From assembly GCA_946807835.1 (NCBI GenBank), contig OX327711.1, forward strand, positions 19,627,501-19,691,500: a stretch of 64,000 nucleotides of DNA. The letters run 5' to 3'. Made by a program: the position numbers and the translations under genes. The notes below the pieces were generated by a model, which saw only the letters and a list, made by a program, of their open reading frames with translations, was not told where the DNA came from and made no database searches. This DNA comes from Ailanthus altissimus (taxonomy: Eukaryota > Streptophyta > Magnoliopsida > Sapindales > Simaroubaceae). This document shows, piece after piece, positions 24,236 to 33,358 of the stretch. Position 1 is the stretch's first letter. Each line of letters starts with the position of its first letter.

Positions 24236-24247
24236 TGGTATCAGAGC
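24236..24247 (+). promoter_or_regulatory. Primer-binding site (tRNA-Met type)
   Basis: TGGTATCAGAGC begins 8 nt after the end of the 5' LTR. It matches the usual plant initiator-tRNA-Met primer site exactly, so first-strand priming should still be possible. Confidence 0.85.
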
Positions 24248-24380
24248 TAAGATATGATTCTGTAGACTTTTAAGTGTCGTGTCAAGGGAACCGAGCAGAT
24301 GCCAAATCCTTAGGATTGTATTTATAGCTTTGTTGTGTAAAAGTTTGACATATTCCTTAAATTTTGTATGATTTTGTGAA

Positions 24381-24670
24381 GATGACACAGTATCCAAGAG
24401 CTGCTAAGATTGTTGTTGTTGTGGATAATGGTACCTTGTGGATCTTAATGTTACCATTCAGATTTTCTTTTAAGTTATGACTAATATGCTTAGTAAGAGT
24501 GATGTTGAATATCTTATAATGATAATTTGCATGTAATAGAGAAAATTGAGATAATTTTCTCAATGACAAAATATAGAGAAGTAGAGTATTGAAGACATCA
24601 ATTGAAACAACTTTTATTGAAAAGGAAAACAAAAACACAACAACAATAGCAGCAACAAAAATACAATAGA
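24381..24670 (+). pseudogene. gypsy gag remnant in the LOG-carrying element
   Basis: An ATG at 24381 opens MTQYPRAAKI and closes soon after. Near 24610-24670 one frame reads KRKTKTQQQ, stop, QQQKYNRGYG, like the Gln-rich, basic gag region before the zinc knuckle in plant gypsy elements. About 200 codons of gag are missing between these parts. The remnant runs into the 3' end of the LOG coding region, so a capture junction lies near 24670. Confidence 0.5.
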
Positions 24671-24672
24671 GG

Positions 24673-25326
24673 CTACGGAGTGAGATTTAAGTCTATTTTG
24701 CGCTTCTTCTGACTGTCATGAGTAGACCAATCTAACTGATGCAATGTTGGATTAGACAGAGGAATAAAAGACTGCAATTGATCAATCAGTTGATCAACAA
24801 TTGGAGCTGAAATAAGAATTCGTCGTGCTAGAAGTGGGATGAATTGTGTTCCCGCTGCATAGTCAAGAAAAGATATCAACCCGTCGTAAAAGCCATTAAC
24901 ATTTAACAAACCAATGGGCTTTTGGTGGATTTGTAATTGTGCCCATGAGACAATTTGAAAAATTTCCTCTAAGGTCCCGAAACCTCCTGGTAGAGCTATG
25001 AAAGCATCCGCATGCCTAAGCATTTGAGCCATTCGCTCGTGCATAGATGAGACTTGTAACTCATCCCCAACTGTTTTTCCTACAATATTTTCAATAGCTA
25101 GAGGTTTTGGAATGATACCCAAAACTCGACTACCTTTATTGTATGCAGCTTTTGCCACAGACCCCATTAACCCTCGGTTACCTCCTCCATATACTAAATG
25201 TATATTTCGCTCAGCTAATACCTTACCAAGATTTTCTGCAACTTTTGTAAACTCTTCAGTATTCCCAGGGTTAGATCCACAAAAGACACAAATTTTTGTG
25301 AATCGACGAGCTGAGGTTTCCTCCAT
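24673..25326 (-). CDS. LOG: LONELY GUY-type cytokinin riboside 5'-monophosphate phosphoribohydrolase, inside a retrotransposon
   Basis: A complete 217-residue LOG protein encoded without introns. LOG enzymes cleave ribose-5'-phosphate from cytokinin nucleotides and so release active free-base cytokinins in one step; they act in cytosol and nucleus. Signatures: CVFCGS at 13-18, YGGG at 46-49, the catalytic-region arginine Arg98 in MHERMAQM, and the PGGxGTxxE motif as PGGFGTLEE at 113-121 with Glu120/Glu121. Length is normal for plant LOGs (about 210-230). The start is ATG 25326; an upstream in-frame GTG is not a plausible start. The tail KKRKIDLNLTP carries a basic cluster and a terminal DLNxxP motif. 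It lies antisense to the retroelement that carries it. Known plant LOG genes I recall have several introns, so this looks like a retrocopy. No disabling change was seen; expression is unknown. Confidence 0.93.
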   Translation of the reverse strand: MEETSARRFTKICVFCGSNPGNTEEFTKVAENLGKVLAERNIHLVYGGGNRGLMGSVAKAAYNKGSRVLGIIPKPLAIENIVGKTVGDELQVSSMHERMAQMLRHADAFIALPGGFGTLEEIFQIVSWAQLQIHQKPIGLLNVNGFYDGLISFLDYAAGTQFIPLLARRILISAPIVDQLIDQLQSFIPLSNPTLHQLDWSTHDSQKKRKIDLNLTP

Positions 25327-25386
25327 TGTTATGCTCACCCTAATCTTTGAATGTTTTCGAGTTTATATAAGGATGCAATAATAATG

Positions 25387-25395
25387 TATTTATAG
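25387..25395 (-). promoter_or_regulatory. TATA box upstream of the LOG ORF
   Basis: CTATAAATA on the minus strand lies about 60 bp upstream of the LOG start codon. This implies a leader of roughly 30-35 nt. A second TATATAAA at 25362-25369 is too close to the ATG to be the main box. The element-borne LOG may therefore have its own promoter. Confidence 0.5.
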
Positions 25396-26036
25396 AGAAA
25401 CAAATTGATAATAGCTGTGGAGCATATATGTAAGTATGTTCAAGTATATATTTTTCTCGATTCTTGTGAGGTAAAACAAAAAAAAAAAGAGAATGAGTTT
25501 TACTTTATCATTTTATAAGGGACAATAGGTCGCAAAATCTTGAATAAATATATGTTTATATGTAAGTGTGATAAAAATTGTGTCGGAAGTGTGATAAGTT
25601 AGGTAAGATAATTAAGAAAAGTCAATAAAAGCCTATTTCATGGATTTAGGGACTTAGCCATTTTGGCACTAATGGTCGACAATACATCAATGACTTGAAG
25701 ACTTTTTGAGCTAACAATTGGACTTTGGACATGAGGCCAAATTAACTTTATTAATTACAAAGATTTTGTGGTCTTAACATTAATTTTTGGCCGATAGATT
25801 AAAAGCAGATATGAAGAAAGATAAAGCATACTTGACATAAAGATAAAGCAGTAATCAGTCTCTCTTTGATGTGATAGAGCAACACGGATCTAGTTTCTGT
25901 GAAAATAGAAACAGCAATGTAGGTCAAAATGAGTCTCCTTGGTCGCTTTTATCTGTGTCGTATCCGTGAGAGAGGAACTTATGGAGTTGTTGTTCCCATA
26001 CATTGAATGAGGGCTCTGGCGGAGTGGAATGTGGGT
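25396..26036. other. Spacer between the two captured ORFs
   Basis: 640 bp of AT-rich, non-coding sequence. It is presumably LOG promoter DNA and the 3' flank of the upstream minus-strand ORF. No retroelement protein relic was recognised in it. Confidence 0.45.
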
Positions 26037-27116
26037 CTACCATATCTTGATCTTCTCCAGGTGAGCTGGTCTGGATGAAGGATGTACTGGCTTCCTCTTG
26101 GATTTGGGTGTCGGTTGGATAAGGTTGGGAGTCTTGAAGAGGGATAAGTCAAGATTGGGTTGGTGTTGGTCAAGTTCTGTCGGGACAACTGGCTGAGATT
26201 GAGTAGGTTCTGTCGGGACAACTGGCTGAGATTGGGTAGGTTCTGTCGGGACAGTTAGCTGAGGCCATTGGTGAAGGTTATCCATTGCTTGTCTGTATCT
26301 GGCATAATAAGTCATGTTTGGGATATGGTGATGATGAGTAGAGTAATCTGTATTTCTGAGATGTGAAAGATGATATTTTTGTCTTTGTTGGAATTTGAGT
26401 ATATTGGCAAAATTCAGGTCTTCTGTAAAGTCAGCTTCAACTTGTTCCCAAGGTGCAGCATCTTCTGGGGAGATCCAAACAGACGGAGGAATTATTTGAT
26501 TTTCCTGAGCAAGAATTCTTTCAAGGTCTCTCTTTTGCTGAATTACTTCTTCAGGCCAGAGCTTAATTGATCCCTTTAGTGATAGGGTAAATGTGAAGTA
26601 ATCCTTAACAGTGGGGTAATAATGAATCTCGTGATCTGAAATAATCATACCCTTCCGTTGGAGAAGTAAGACTGACCAAAGATGTTGTCTGGGGACTGCA
26701 ACATTTGTGTTGTTTGCAATCATGTATTGAAATTTAGTTATCCACCATGTCTTTGGGTAAAACCATTGGAGAAAAATCAGGGCTGGATGATCTTCATCAC
26801 ATTTTTCTAATTTTTGGATGGTTCTAAGTAATAGGAATTCCATGGCGATTGTATACAGATCCAACAGGTACCATAACAAGTAAAGGACAGGTTTGGACCA
26901 TTGGGAAAATGGGAAAAAAGAGTGCAGGTGAAAGAAAGGGTATTCTAAGTTGAACAAAGGGCCACCAAGAACTGTGAGGCCGTGTTCTTGGACTGCTAAG
27001 ATGGCGTAGTGTCTGATGAATTCTTTGGCACGGGAATGGAGTGTTCTGGTTTTGATTAGGTCTGGAAATTGTGGTGGAGAAAAAGGAACAGGAGGAGTTA
27101 TGATAATGGGATTCAT
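26037..27116 (-). CDS. Unrecognised 359-residue ORF inside the LOG-carrying element
   Basis: An intact ORF from ATG 27116 to the stop at 26037, antisense to the element and in the same direction as LOG. I do not recognise the family. The N-terminal two thirds are rich in aromatic and hydrophobic residues (WFYPKTWWITKFQYMI, HLWSVLLLQRKGMI), like a globular or membrane-associated domain. The C-terminal third is low complexity, with 11-residue repeats PTEPTQSQPVV (two copies plus a degenerate third, from 33-bp DNA repeats near 26170-26270), then a basic KSKRKP segment. No reverse transcriptase, protease or CCHC motif is visible. A CTATAAATAG box sits 62-71 bp upstream. Codon use looks like real coding and the frame is long for this AT-rich DNA. 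It could be an element-specific antisense ORF or a second captured gene. Confidence 0.7.
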   Translation of the reverse strand: MNPIIITPPVPFSPPQFPDLIKTRTLHSRAKEFIRHYAILAVQEHGLTVLGGPLFNLEYPFFHLHSFFPFSQWSKPVLYLLWYLLDLYTIAMEFLLLRTIQKLEKCDEDHPALIFLQWFYPKTWWITKFQYMIANNTNVAVPRQHLWSVLLLQRKGMIISDHEIHYYPTVKDYFTFTLSLKGSIKLWPEEVIQQKRDLERILAQENQIIPPSVWISPEDAAPWEQVEADFTEDLNFANILKFQQRQKYHLSHLRNTDYSTHHHHIPNMTYYARYRQAMDNLHQWPQLTVPTEPTQSQPVVPTEPTQSQPVVPTELDQHQPNLDLSLFKTPNLIQPTPKSKRKPVHPSSRPAHLEKIKIW

Positions 27117-27177
27117 TATGAAGATGGTAAGAAGGTTGGTTTTATTTATTGCTAGAAAAGTGATTATGAGGTTTAGG

Positions 27178-27187
27178 CTATTTATAG
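27178..27187 (-). promoter_or_regulatory. TATA box upstream of the 359-codon ORF
   Basis: CTATAAATAG on the minus strand, about 62-71 bp before the ATG. Further upstream, at about 27232-27246, are ACGT/TGACG-type motifs (ACGTGGATGACGTTA on the plus strand) of the kind bound by bZIP factors. Together they look like a compact, independent promoter. Confidence 0.5.
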
Positions 27188-27834
27188 AGTTTTATGAAAG
27201 AAAATCAATAATCGTTTTGTCCTTTCCTTTTACGTGGATGACGTTAAAGGAATAGTTAAAAGAATCATATTTGCCATCGCAGTAATTGTGCTAGTAGAAT
27301 CTTTTCTATTTGAAATCGAGCATATTAGAAAAAGCAGACATGTCAATCTCAATGAGAAAATGATGTCCAATAAGGTGGACTATTTTTTTAAGAGTTAAAG
27401 TAAGAGATATAATGTTAAGATCTATAGTTTAAGAATCAGTTGAACTAAAGGTCTTTTTATTGAAGTTGATTTTTGATCGTTTAAGATAATGCTTTCAATA
27501 TTCTGATTTGAATGACAACTTAGTTGCGTAGAAATACTACATTTTTTTTTTAATGATATCAAGGTAGTGAATGATATTATGACGTATGAGTATATGTTGA
27601 AGGGATTAAAATTTTTAAAGGAGTTAAGAATTTTATGTAAGAGATTAGTATGGGTATTCTACATCTATGTTATTCTTTAATGAATGAAAGGTGAAGTGTA
27701 TAGATACCCATTAAATATTGAACGAATGGAAAAAAAAAAGAATAAAAATATGTGTGTATAATTTTATAAGTCCATAATGTGTGTCATATGTTTATTTTAT
27801 GGATATATGTTTCGTACTCCTCTCGTATACTCAG

Positions 27835-28050
27835 CTATGAGCCAACTTAGAGATAATCTAACATATGAATGAGTATTTATTAGGATTTTGGACCACAATG
27901 AGCAAATCCTATATACAAGGAAGATTGCTTTGTAAATGTTTTATGAATAAACTATACAGTTGAAAAGGAAAATTGAGAATGAAAAGAAGAAATGAGATCT
28001 AAGTATCCTCATGTATGTGCTTAAGTTATGAATTTCGAGGACGAAATTCT
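27835..28050 (+). pseudogene. Ty3/gypsy polyprotein C-terminal remnant
   Basis: Translation gives pieces that match the end of plant chromovirus (Tekay/Del-like) polyproteins: QLRDNLTYE, ILDHNEQILYTRKIALV and KEEMRSKYPHV, then NFEDEIL just before the polypurine tract. Stop codons interrupt it. It shows that the element descends from a Ty3/gypsy retrotransposon, even though most of pol has been lost. Confidence 0.75.
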
Positions 28051-28053
28051 TAT

Positions 28054-28067
28054 AAGGAGGGGAGAAT
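28054..28067 (+). promoter_or_regulatory. Polypurine tract of the LOG-carrying element
   Basis: AAGGAGGGGAGAAT lies directly before the 3' LTR. It is the usual plus-strand priming site and appears intact. Confidence 0.8.
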
Positions 28068-30924
28068 TGTAGTAACCAGTATCCATAACCGGTAAGAATA
28101 TGTATATTTATATATATAAATATACGTATTTTATTTGTATGTGGGTGATCCTTGATTTATATATTGTTATTAGCAGTGTTTTTATAGGTTAAGGATATAC
28201 TATTAGTATTGGGTTTATTTGCAAGACTTTGGAATTATTTTAGGGACCAAATTGTTATACTTTAAAAGTTTTGGGGGTGAATTCGTAAATACCAAAAATT
28301 AACCACTTAGTATAAAAATACACTTTTAAAAACCCTAATTCTCTCATTTTGGTCGAGCTACCCATTTTTAGAGAGAGAAGAGAGAAATAAAGGAGAGAGA
28401 AAGAGAAGAAGAAGAAGAAGAAAAAGAAGAAGAAAATGAGAATTTTGGATCTTTAGAGGTATATCACAACTAATTATCAATTTATTGGTGTTAATTAAGT
28501 TAATTTCTTTAAGTTTTGATTTCTGAAAATATGTATAATTAAGGATTTGATGTGTATTTCGTTTGATGTTGTGAGAATTGATGATGATCTATAAGATAGT
28601 TTGATAAATCATGATGAATTATGGAATTTCTGCTGGATAACCTCTTGATCTAGGAATTTTATAAATTGTTGTGATTCGATTCTGGTTTTGAATTTTGAGT
28701 ATATGAAATTAGACATGTTTAGGATCATCTGAAACTTTGAATCGACTGAAAATCTCGGAAATTGAATTTGTAGTGAATTTACCAAAATGACCCTGGAATT
28801 CTGGAAATTTCCTGTGTAAACAGTATGATACAGTGGAAAATAATTTTTGACCTGCTGAATGATCTTTAAAAATTATGAATTTGTGGAATATGATAATTTT
28901 ATATGTCTAATATGATATACTCGGAATTGAGAATTTGGATCAATGTGGTTGAAGTGTTATGAATTTCTAAAGTGTATCAGCTCATTGTAGTATTTGATTA
29001 ACAGATTTTTAAAGTTATGAAATAAAATAGTTTTAAAATACTTTTGGCAGTTATTTGGAAGCCAAATATTTATCATGGACTGAGATATGTGTCAAGAGTA
29101 ATTATGTGGTAGTTTTATAATTTTTGAGTTAGTATATGATTTTATAAAATTGGGAGATTGAATACTGTTCAGTAAGTATCTTGATCCTGTCAGGTTTGTA
29201 GTTTGGATTCGATGGTGTGTATGGAATGGATTGTGTAGGAATTTTGATATAATATTCATATATAAGAAGTATATATGAGTCAAGAATGATATATTCTGAT
29301 TTCGGAGTAATTGGACATCATTTGATGTATTAGAAAGTTTTGTTAAGTGTAAGTGGTCAGAATGACAGGTTTTGAGAAATCAAATATTTAGACCCATTTG
29401 ATGTGATAAATGCATTGTGTATAATTTTGTAAGCTATTTAAAGTATTTTATGTGAATTGTGAGGCTTATGAAAGGATTAATCTCCATTGATAGGTTAAGG
29501 AGATTTAAGCCTTGTAGCTGAAAGTGTTAAGAGGTAAGTATACTAGACTTACTACTGGAATCACAATAAACATAATAATTGTTTTGTATGATTTTGTAAA
29601 TGGGGTTAAGAATATGTTTATGATATGTCAAAGTATATTTTGATATGAAATGTGAATATATGTTTATGAATGTGAGCATTGACATTGAGCATGGACATAC
29701 ATGTGTTTTTGAAAGTGAGCTTTCCAAAATAAGATGCGTTTAACAAAGAAAGCTTTTGAAGTGTAATATGTCCATGAGAAATATTTTGTGATTTGAGGGT
29801 ACTTGAACTCACTGTTAACTTAGTAGGCATTTTATGTGATTTGTGGAGCCTTTATGTGTGGCCTTTCCTTCGGGATTGGTATATGTTATGTGTTCCGTAT
29901 GTAGGGAGGATCCTATTGGTACCTAAAGGAAGTGTGAGTCATCACATTCGTGTGGTGGCGTATTGGTACATGTGAGAGGACTCACCGATGATCAGGGTGA
30001 GGGTTTGACTTTTACCTTCGGGCATAAGCGTTATATATGTGTGATTTAAAGACCTCACTTGTACTATTCCTCTCATACGGTATGTCACCTACGAGTGACA
30101 TTTGGCTCATTATGTGATATGTGATATGTAAGTCCTACTAAGTAGTAGTCGAGTAATGGTATTCCTATTATGTGTTTTGAAAGAATGTGTAAGCGCTTAC
30201 ATGATATGTGTTTTGATAAGATTATGATTTTGATTGATCACAGCATATCATACATATGCATTGTGTACATATATGTATTTGTATTTGATATATGAAAAAT
30301 TAGTATGCTTACTGAGTTTTATACTCATTATAGTTTATGGTGATTTCAGGTAAATAAGGTACATGTGTGCTTAGCGGATTTGGCAAGGCTTCTGCTGTTC
30401 CTTGGGTTCCCTAAGTTGCTAGGTTGTTGTGTGTTTCATTTTGGGACACGTGGGATAGGATATTTGGTTTGTCCCTATTGAATAAATACTTATGTATTAT
30501 TTCATTGTGTGTGGATTGGATTTGGTTTAAGTTTTATAAAGTGTGGTTATTGGATGATTTTAAGTAAGAATTTGCAATGGATATATTCTGGGCTCCCGGT
30601 AACAAAGTTGCTACTGGTGACGTAGTAGAGTGTTAATCTCTGAGAAAACTCTGCGTATCTCCGGTTTAATAATTGTCCCAGTCATAATTCAATTGCTATA
30701 ATTCTGAAAGAAATTGAAATGAATGTTTAAATATTGTCAAGAGAAGTTTATATTTATATGTTAGGTTATGGTTGATTTTAGTGTTGAACTTACTAGCAAC
30801 TTGCTAAGGATTTCTGTGTTGAATGAAAGTTGAAAATTTTGTGTAATATTATTTATGAGTGCACATGCAGTGAATGAATGTAAGTGATGTCGTGTGTCGG
30901 ATCTTTTGGATCTGGGGCGTGACA
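28068..30924 (+). repeat. 3' LTR of the LOG-carrying element
   Basis: 2857 bp, the same length as the 5' LTR. The differences seen by eye are single bases near 23744/30441, 23898/30595 and 24186/30883. It ends at GTGACA and is followed by the duplicated GAAGT. Confidence 0.93.
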
Positions 30925-30929
30925 GAAGT

Positions 30930-31515
30930 ATCAGGTGAGACGACGGTAATAAGTCTTTGAAATAAGCTTAACTCTCTTTATATGAGGAAATTATTGGTCA
31001 ACAGATTGCATATGAAGAAGAAGTTGTATCAGTTGTCCATGTCAGAGGGGATGCCAATGAAAGATCATATAGACGCCTTTAATAAGATCATCATTGATCT
31101 TGAGTCTATCAACATCGAGATAGAAGATGGAGATAGAGCAATTATCCTGCTGAGTTCACTCCCCAAGAGCTATGAGAGTTTTGTTGATACGCTACTCTAC
31201 GGCAGAAAGAGTTTAACGATGAATGATGTGAAATCATCATTAAACTCAAAGTTATTAGGGAAGCAAATTGAGGGCAATGCAGAAAACTTATCTGTAAGAG
31301 GAAGGCTCTCATACAGAGATGAGAAGAAAAAAGGCTCAAGATCGAAGTTTAGGACTCCTAGAAAGTGCTATTACTGCAAGAAAGAGGGGCACTTCATAAA
31401 AGACTATCTTGAGAAGAGAGCACAAGACAAGAAGAAAGCAGATACTGCACTTGCCTATGATGATAGCTATAACAGTGCAGAGACACTCATCGCTACTAAT
31501 GATAAGAACTCTTAA
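30930..31515 (+). pseudogene. copia-2 gag, C-terminal part
   Basis: Continues the gag split at 21371. The open stretch 30982-31515 reads as a UBN2-type gag (LSMSEGMPMKDHIDAFNKI, AIILLSSLPKSYESFV, LNSKLLGKQ). It is followed by a zinc knuckle CYYCKKEGHFIKDY in which the final Cys of CX2CX4HX4C is replaced by Tyr, so nucleic-acid binding would be impaired. Confidence 0.85.
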
Positions 31516-32015
31516 CAATGGGATCTTGATTCTGGTTGAACTTTTCACATGTGCCCGCACAAGTCTTGATTTACAAATTTTCAGCCCATTAGTGGTGGTA
31601 GGGTCTTAATGGGTAATGACGTTGCATGTCAGATTATGGGAATTGGTAGTGTTAAGCTTATGCTACACGATGGGTGAGTGAGAGAATTAAAAGATGTTAG
31701 GTATGTTCCTGACTTGAAGAGAAACTTGATTTCACTAGGGACTCTAAACCAGAATGGGTGTTCCATCAGGATCGACGGAGGGATTTTAAGAGTTTTGAAG
31801 GGTTCCATGGTAGTGATGAGATGAGAGAAGCACAAAGGTGTTTATGTACTTAAGGGTAAAGTCGTGAGTGGTTCTGCACTATTCTCTGTAGTTGATGTGA
31901 GTATGCAAATCAAGTAGTGGCATCTTAGACTAGCATACCTAGGCAAGAGAAACCTAAAGGAGTTATTTAGTCAAAATGTGTTTATGTACTATTCTCTGTA
32001 CTTAAGGGTGAAGTC
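31516..32015 (+). pseudogene. copia-2 protease region with internal tandem duplication
   Basis: Contains the aspartic protease start (WDLDSG followed by a stop, in place of DSGA/C) and RYVPDLKRNLISLG, a conserved block before integrase. A tandem duplication of about 150 bp follows: 31837-31978 is repeated at about 31990-32135, both encoding WHLRLAYLG-RNLKELFSQ. Several stops are present. Confidence 0.75.
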
Positions 32016-32810
32016 GTGAGTGGTTCTGCACTATTCTCTATAGATGATGAAAGTATACAAACCAAGTTGTGGCATCTTAGACTAGCATACCTAGGCGAGA
32101 GAAACCTAAAGGAGTTATTTAGTCAAAAGGTATTTGGTGAAGATAAGTTACAGCTCTTGGAGTTTTGTGAGCAATGTGTGCTTGGGAGAGTACATAGGGT
32201 GAGGTTTAGTACCGGCGAGCACAAGACTAAGGGGACTCTTGACTACATATACTTAAATCTTTGGGGACCAGCTCAGACAGCTACTCGTGGTGGTGCCAGG
32301 TATTTTCTTAGTTTAATTGATGACTATTCAAGGAAGCTATGGGTTTATGTACTGAAGAATAAGGATCAAGTGTTTGAAGTATTGAAGACTTGGAAGGTTC
32401 TTGTTGAGAATCAAACTGGCAAAAGGGTGAAAAGGTTGAGAACTGACAATGGCCTTGAATATTGCAATAGAGAGTTTGATGGTTTTTGTGCCAAGCATAG
32501 GATTGCGAGGCATAGAACAATAAGATCAACACCACAGCAGAATGGCGTAGCTGAGAGAATGAACAGGACCCTACTTGAAAGGGTTAGATGCATGCTTACC
32601 AATGCGAAGATGTCCAAGATATTTTGGGGAGAAGCTGTAGTGACTGCAGCTTACTTGATTAATAAAAGTACATTCTTAGCAATTGACTTCAAGACGCCAA
32701 AAGAGAAATGGTCTGGCAATCCTTCGAAGTATGACCACCTCAAAATATTTGGTTGCCTTACCTTTGTACATATTAAGGAGGGGAAGTTAGAACCTAGAGC
32801 TATCAAATAG
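32016..32810 (+). pseudogene. copia-2 integrase
   Basis: 264 open codons: GAG-pre-integrase (WHLRLAYLGERNLKELF, CEQCVLGRVHRVRF), then the catalytic core. The first catalytic Asp, expected before LWGP, reads Asn (LNLWGP). The second Asp (RTDNGLEY) and the Glu (NGVAERMNRTLLE) are present. A TAG at 32808 ends the frame, and the integrase tail continues at 32835-33074 in another frame. Confidence 0.85.
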
Positions 32811-33358
32811 GTATTCATAGGATATCCCAAAGGAGTGAAAGGATACAAGGTGTGGTGTAAAAACTTGATACCACCAAAAAGTATCATAAGCTGTAACGTG
32901 ACGTTCGATGAGATGACGATGCTGAAAACCTCCCAAGAAGATGAGAAAGAAGAACCTGTGCCCAAGAAAGACTCAGCACCCGAGTCAATAGAAGTTGAAG
33001 TGGAGCTTGAAAGTGGATGTAATATGCCTCCCCAGATCAACACTTCAACGAGGAGATCCTTGAAGATGAACTAAGAACACCGACGAGTTCCTCCAAGTCT
33101 ACCCAAAGAAAGACTAGGACTCCTGAGATGGAACTTGAAGAGTACCAGTTAGCCAAAAACAAGCTAAGAAGAACGATTAACCCACCAGTCAAGTATGCAT
33201 AAGCAGATTTAGTTGCTCATGCTTTTAATTCTACTTACACTCTTGAGTATGATGAGCCTAGGACATATGGTGAGGCTATGAAGAGTGAAAATAAGAAAGA
33301 ATGGCAACAGGCCATGAAAAAAGAAATTAGTTCTCTTAGGAAGAACAATACTTGAAAG

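Larger units (their letters stand above)
21371..30924 (+). mobile_element. Non-autonomous gypsy-derived LTR retrotransposon carrying a LOG gene
   Basis: Two direct 2857-bp LTRs (21371-24227 and 28068-30924) start TGTAGTAACC and end GGGCGTGACA. A perfect 5-bp target duplication GAAGT flanks them (21366-21370 and 30925-30929). A tRNA-Met primer site (TGGTATCAGAGC) follows the 5' LTR, and a polypurine tract precedes the 3' LTR. The 3840-bp interior has only remnants of gag (about 24381-24670) and of a Ty3/gypsy pol C-terminus (about 27835-28050). Between them, on the minus strand, lie an intact LONELY GUY coding region and an intact 359-codon ORF. By eye the LTRs differ at only about three positions, so the insertion is young. 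It sits inside the copia-2 gag. Movement would need enzymes from a related autonomous element. Confidence 0.93.

Noticed and set aside
25327..25338. LOG start four codons upstream (giving 221 residues)
   Set aside because: The upstream codon is GTG, not ATG. The first ATG, at 25326, gives a normal LOG N-terminus.
26037..27116. Assignment of the 359-codon ORF to an endogenous pararetrovirus or to a known retroelement accessory ORF
   Set aside because: No movement-protein, coat-protein, protease or RT motif was visible. The composition alone is not enough, so it is left as unknown.
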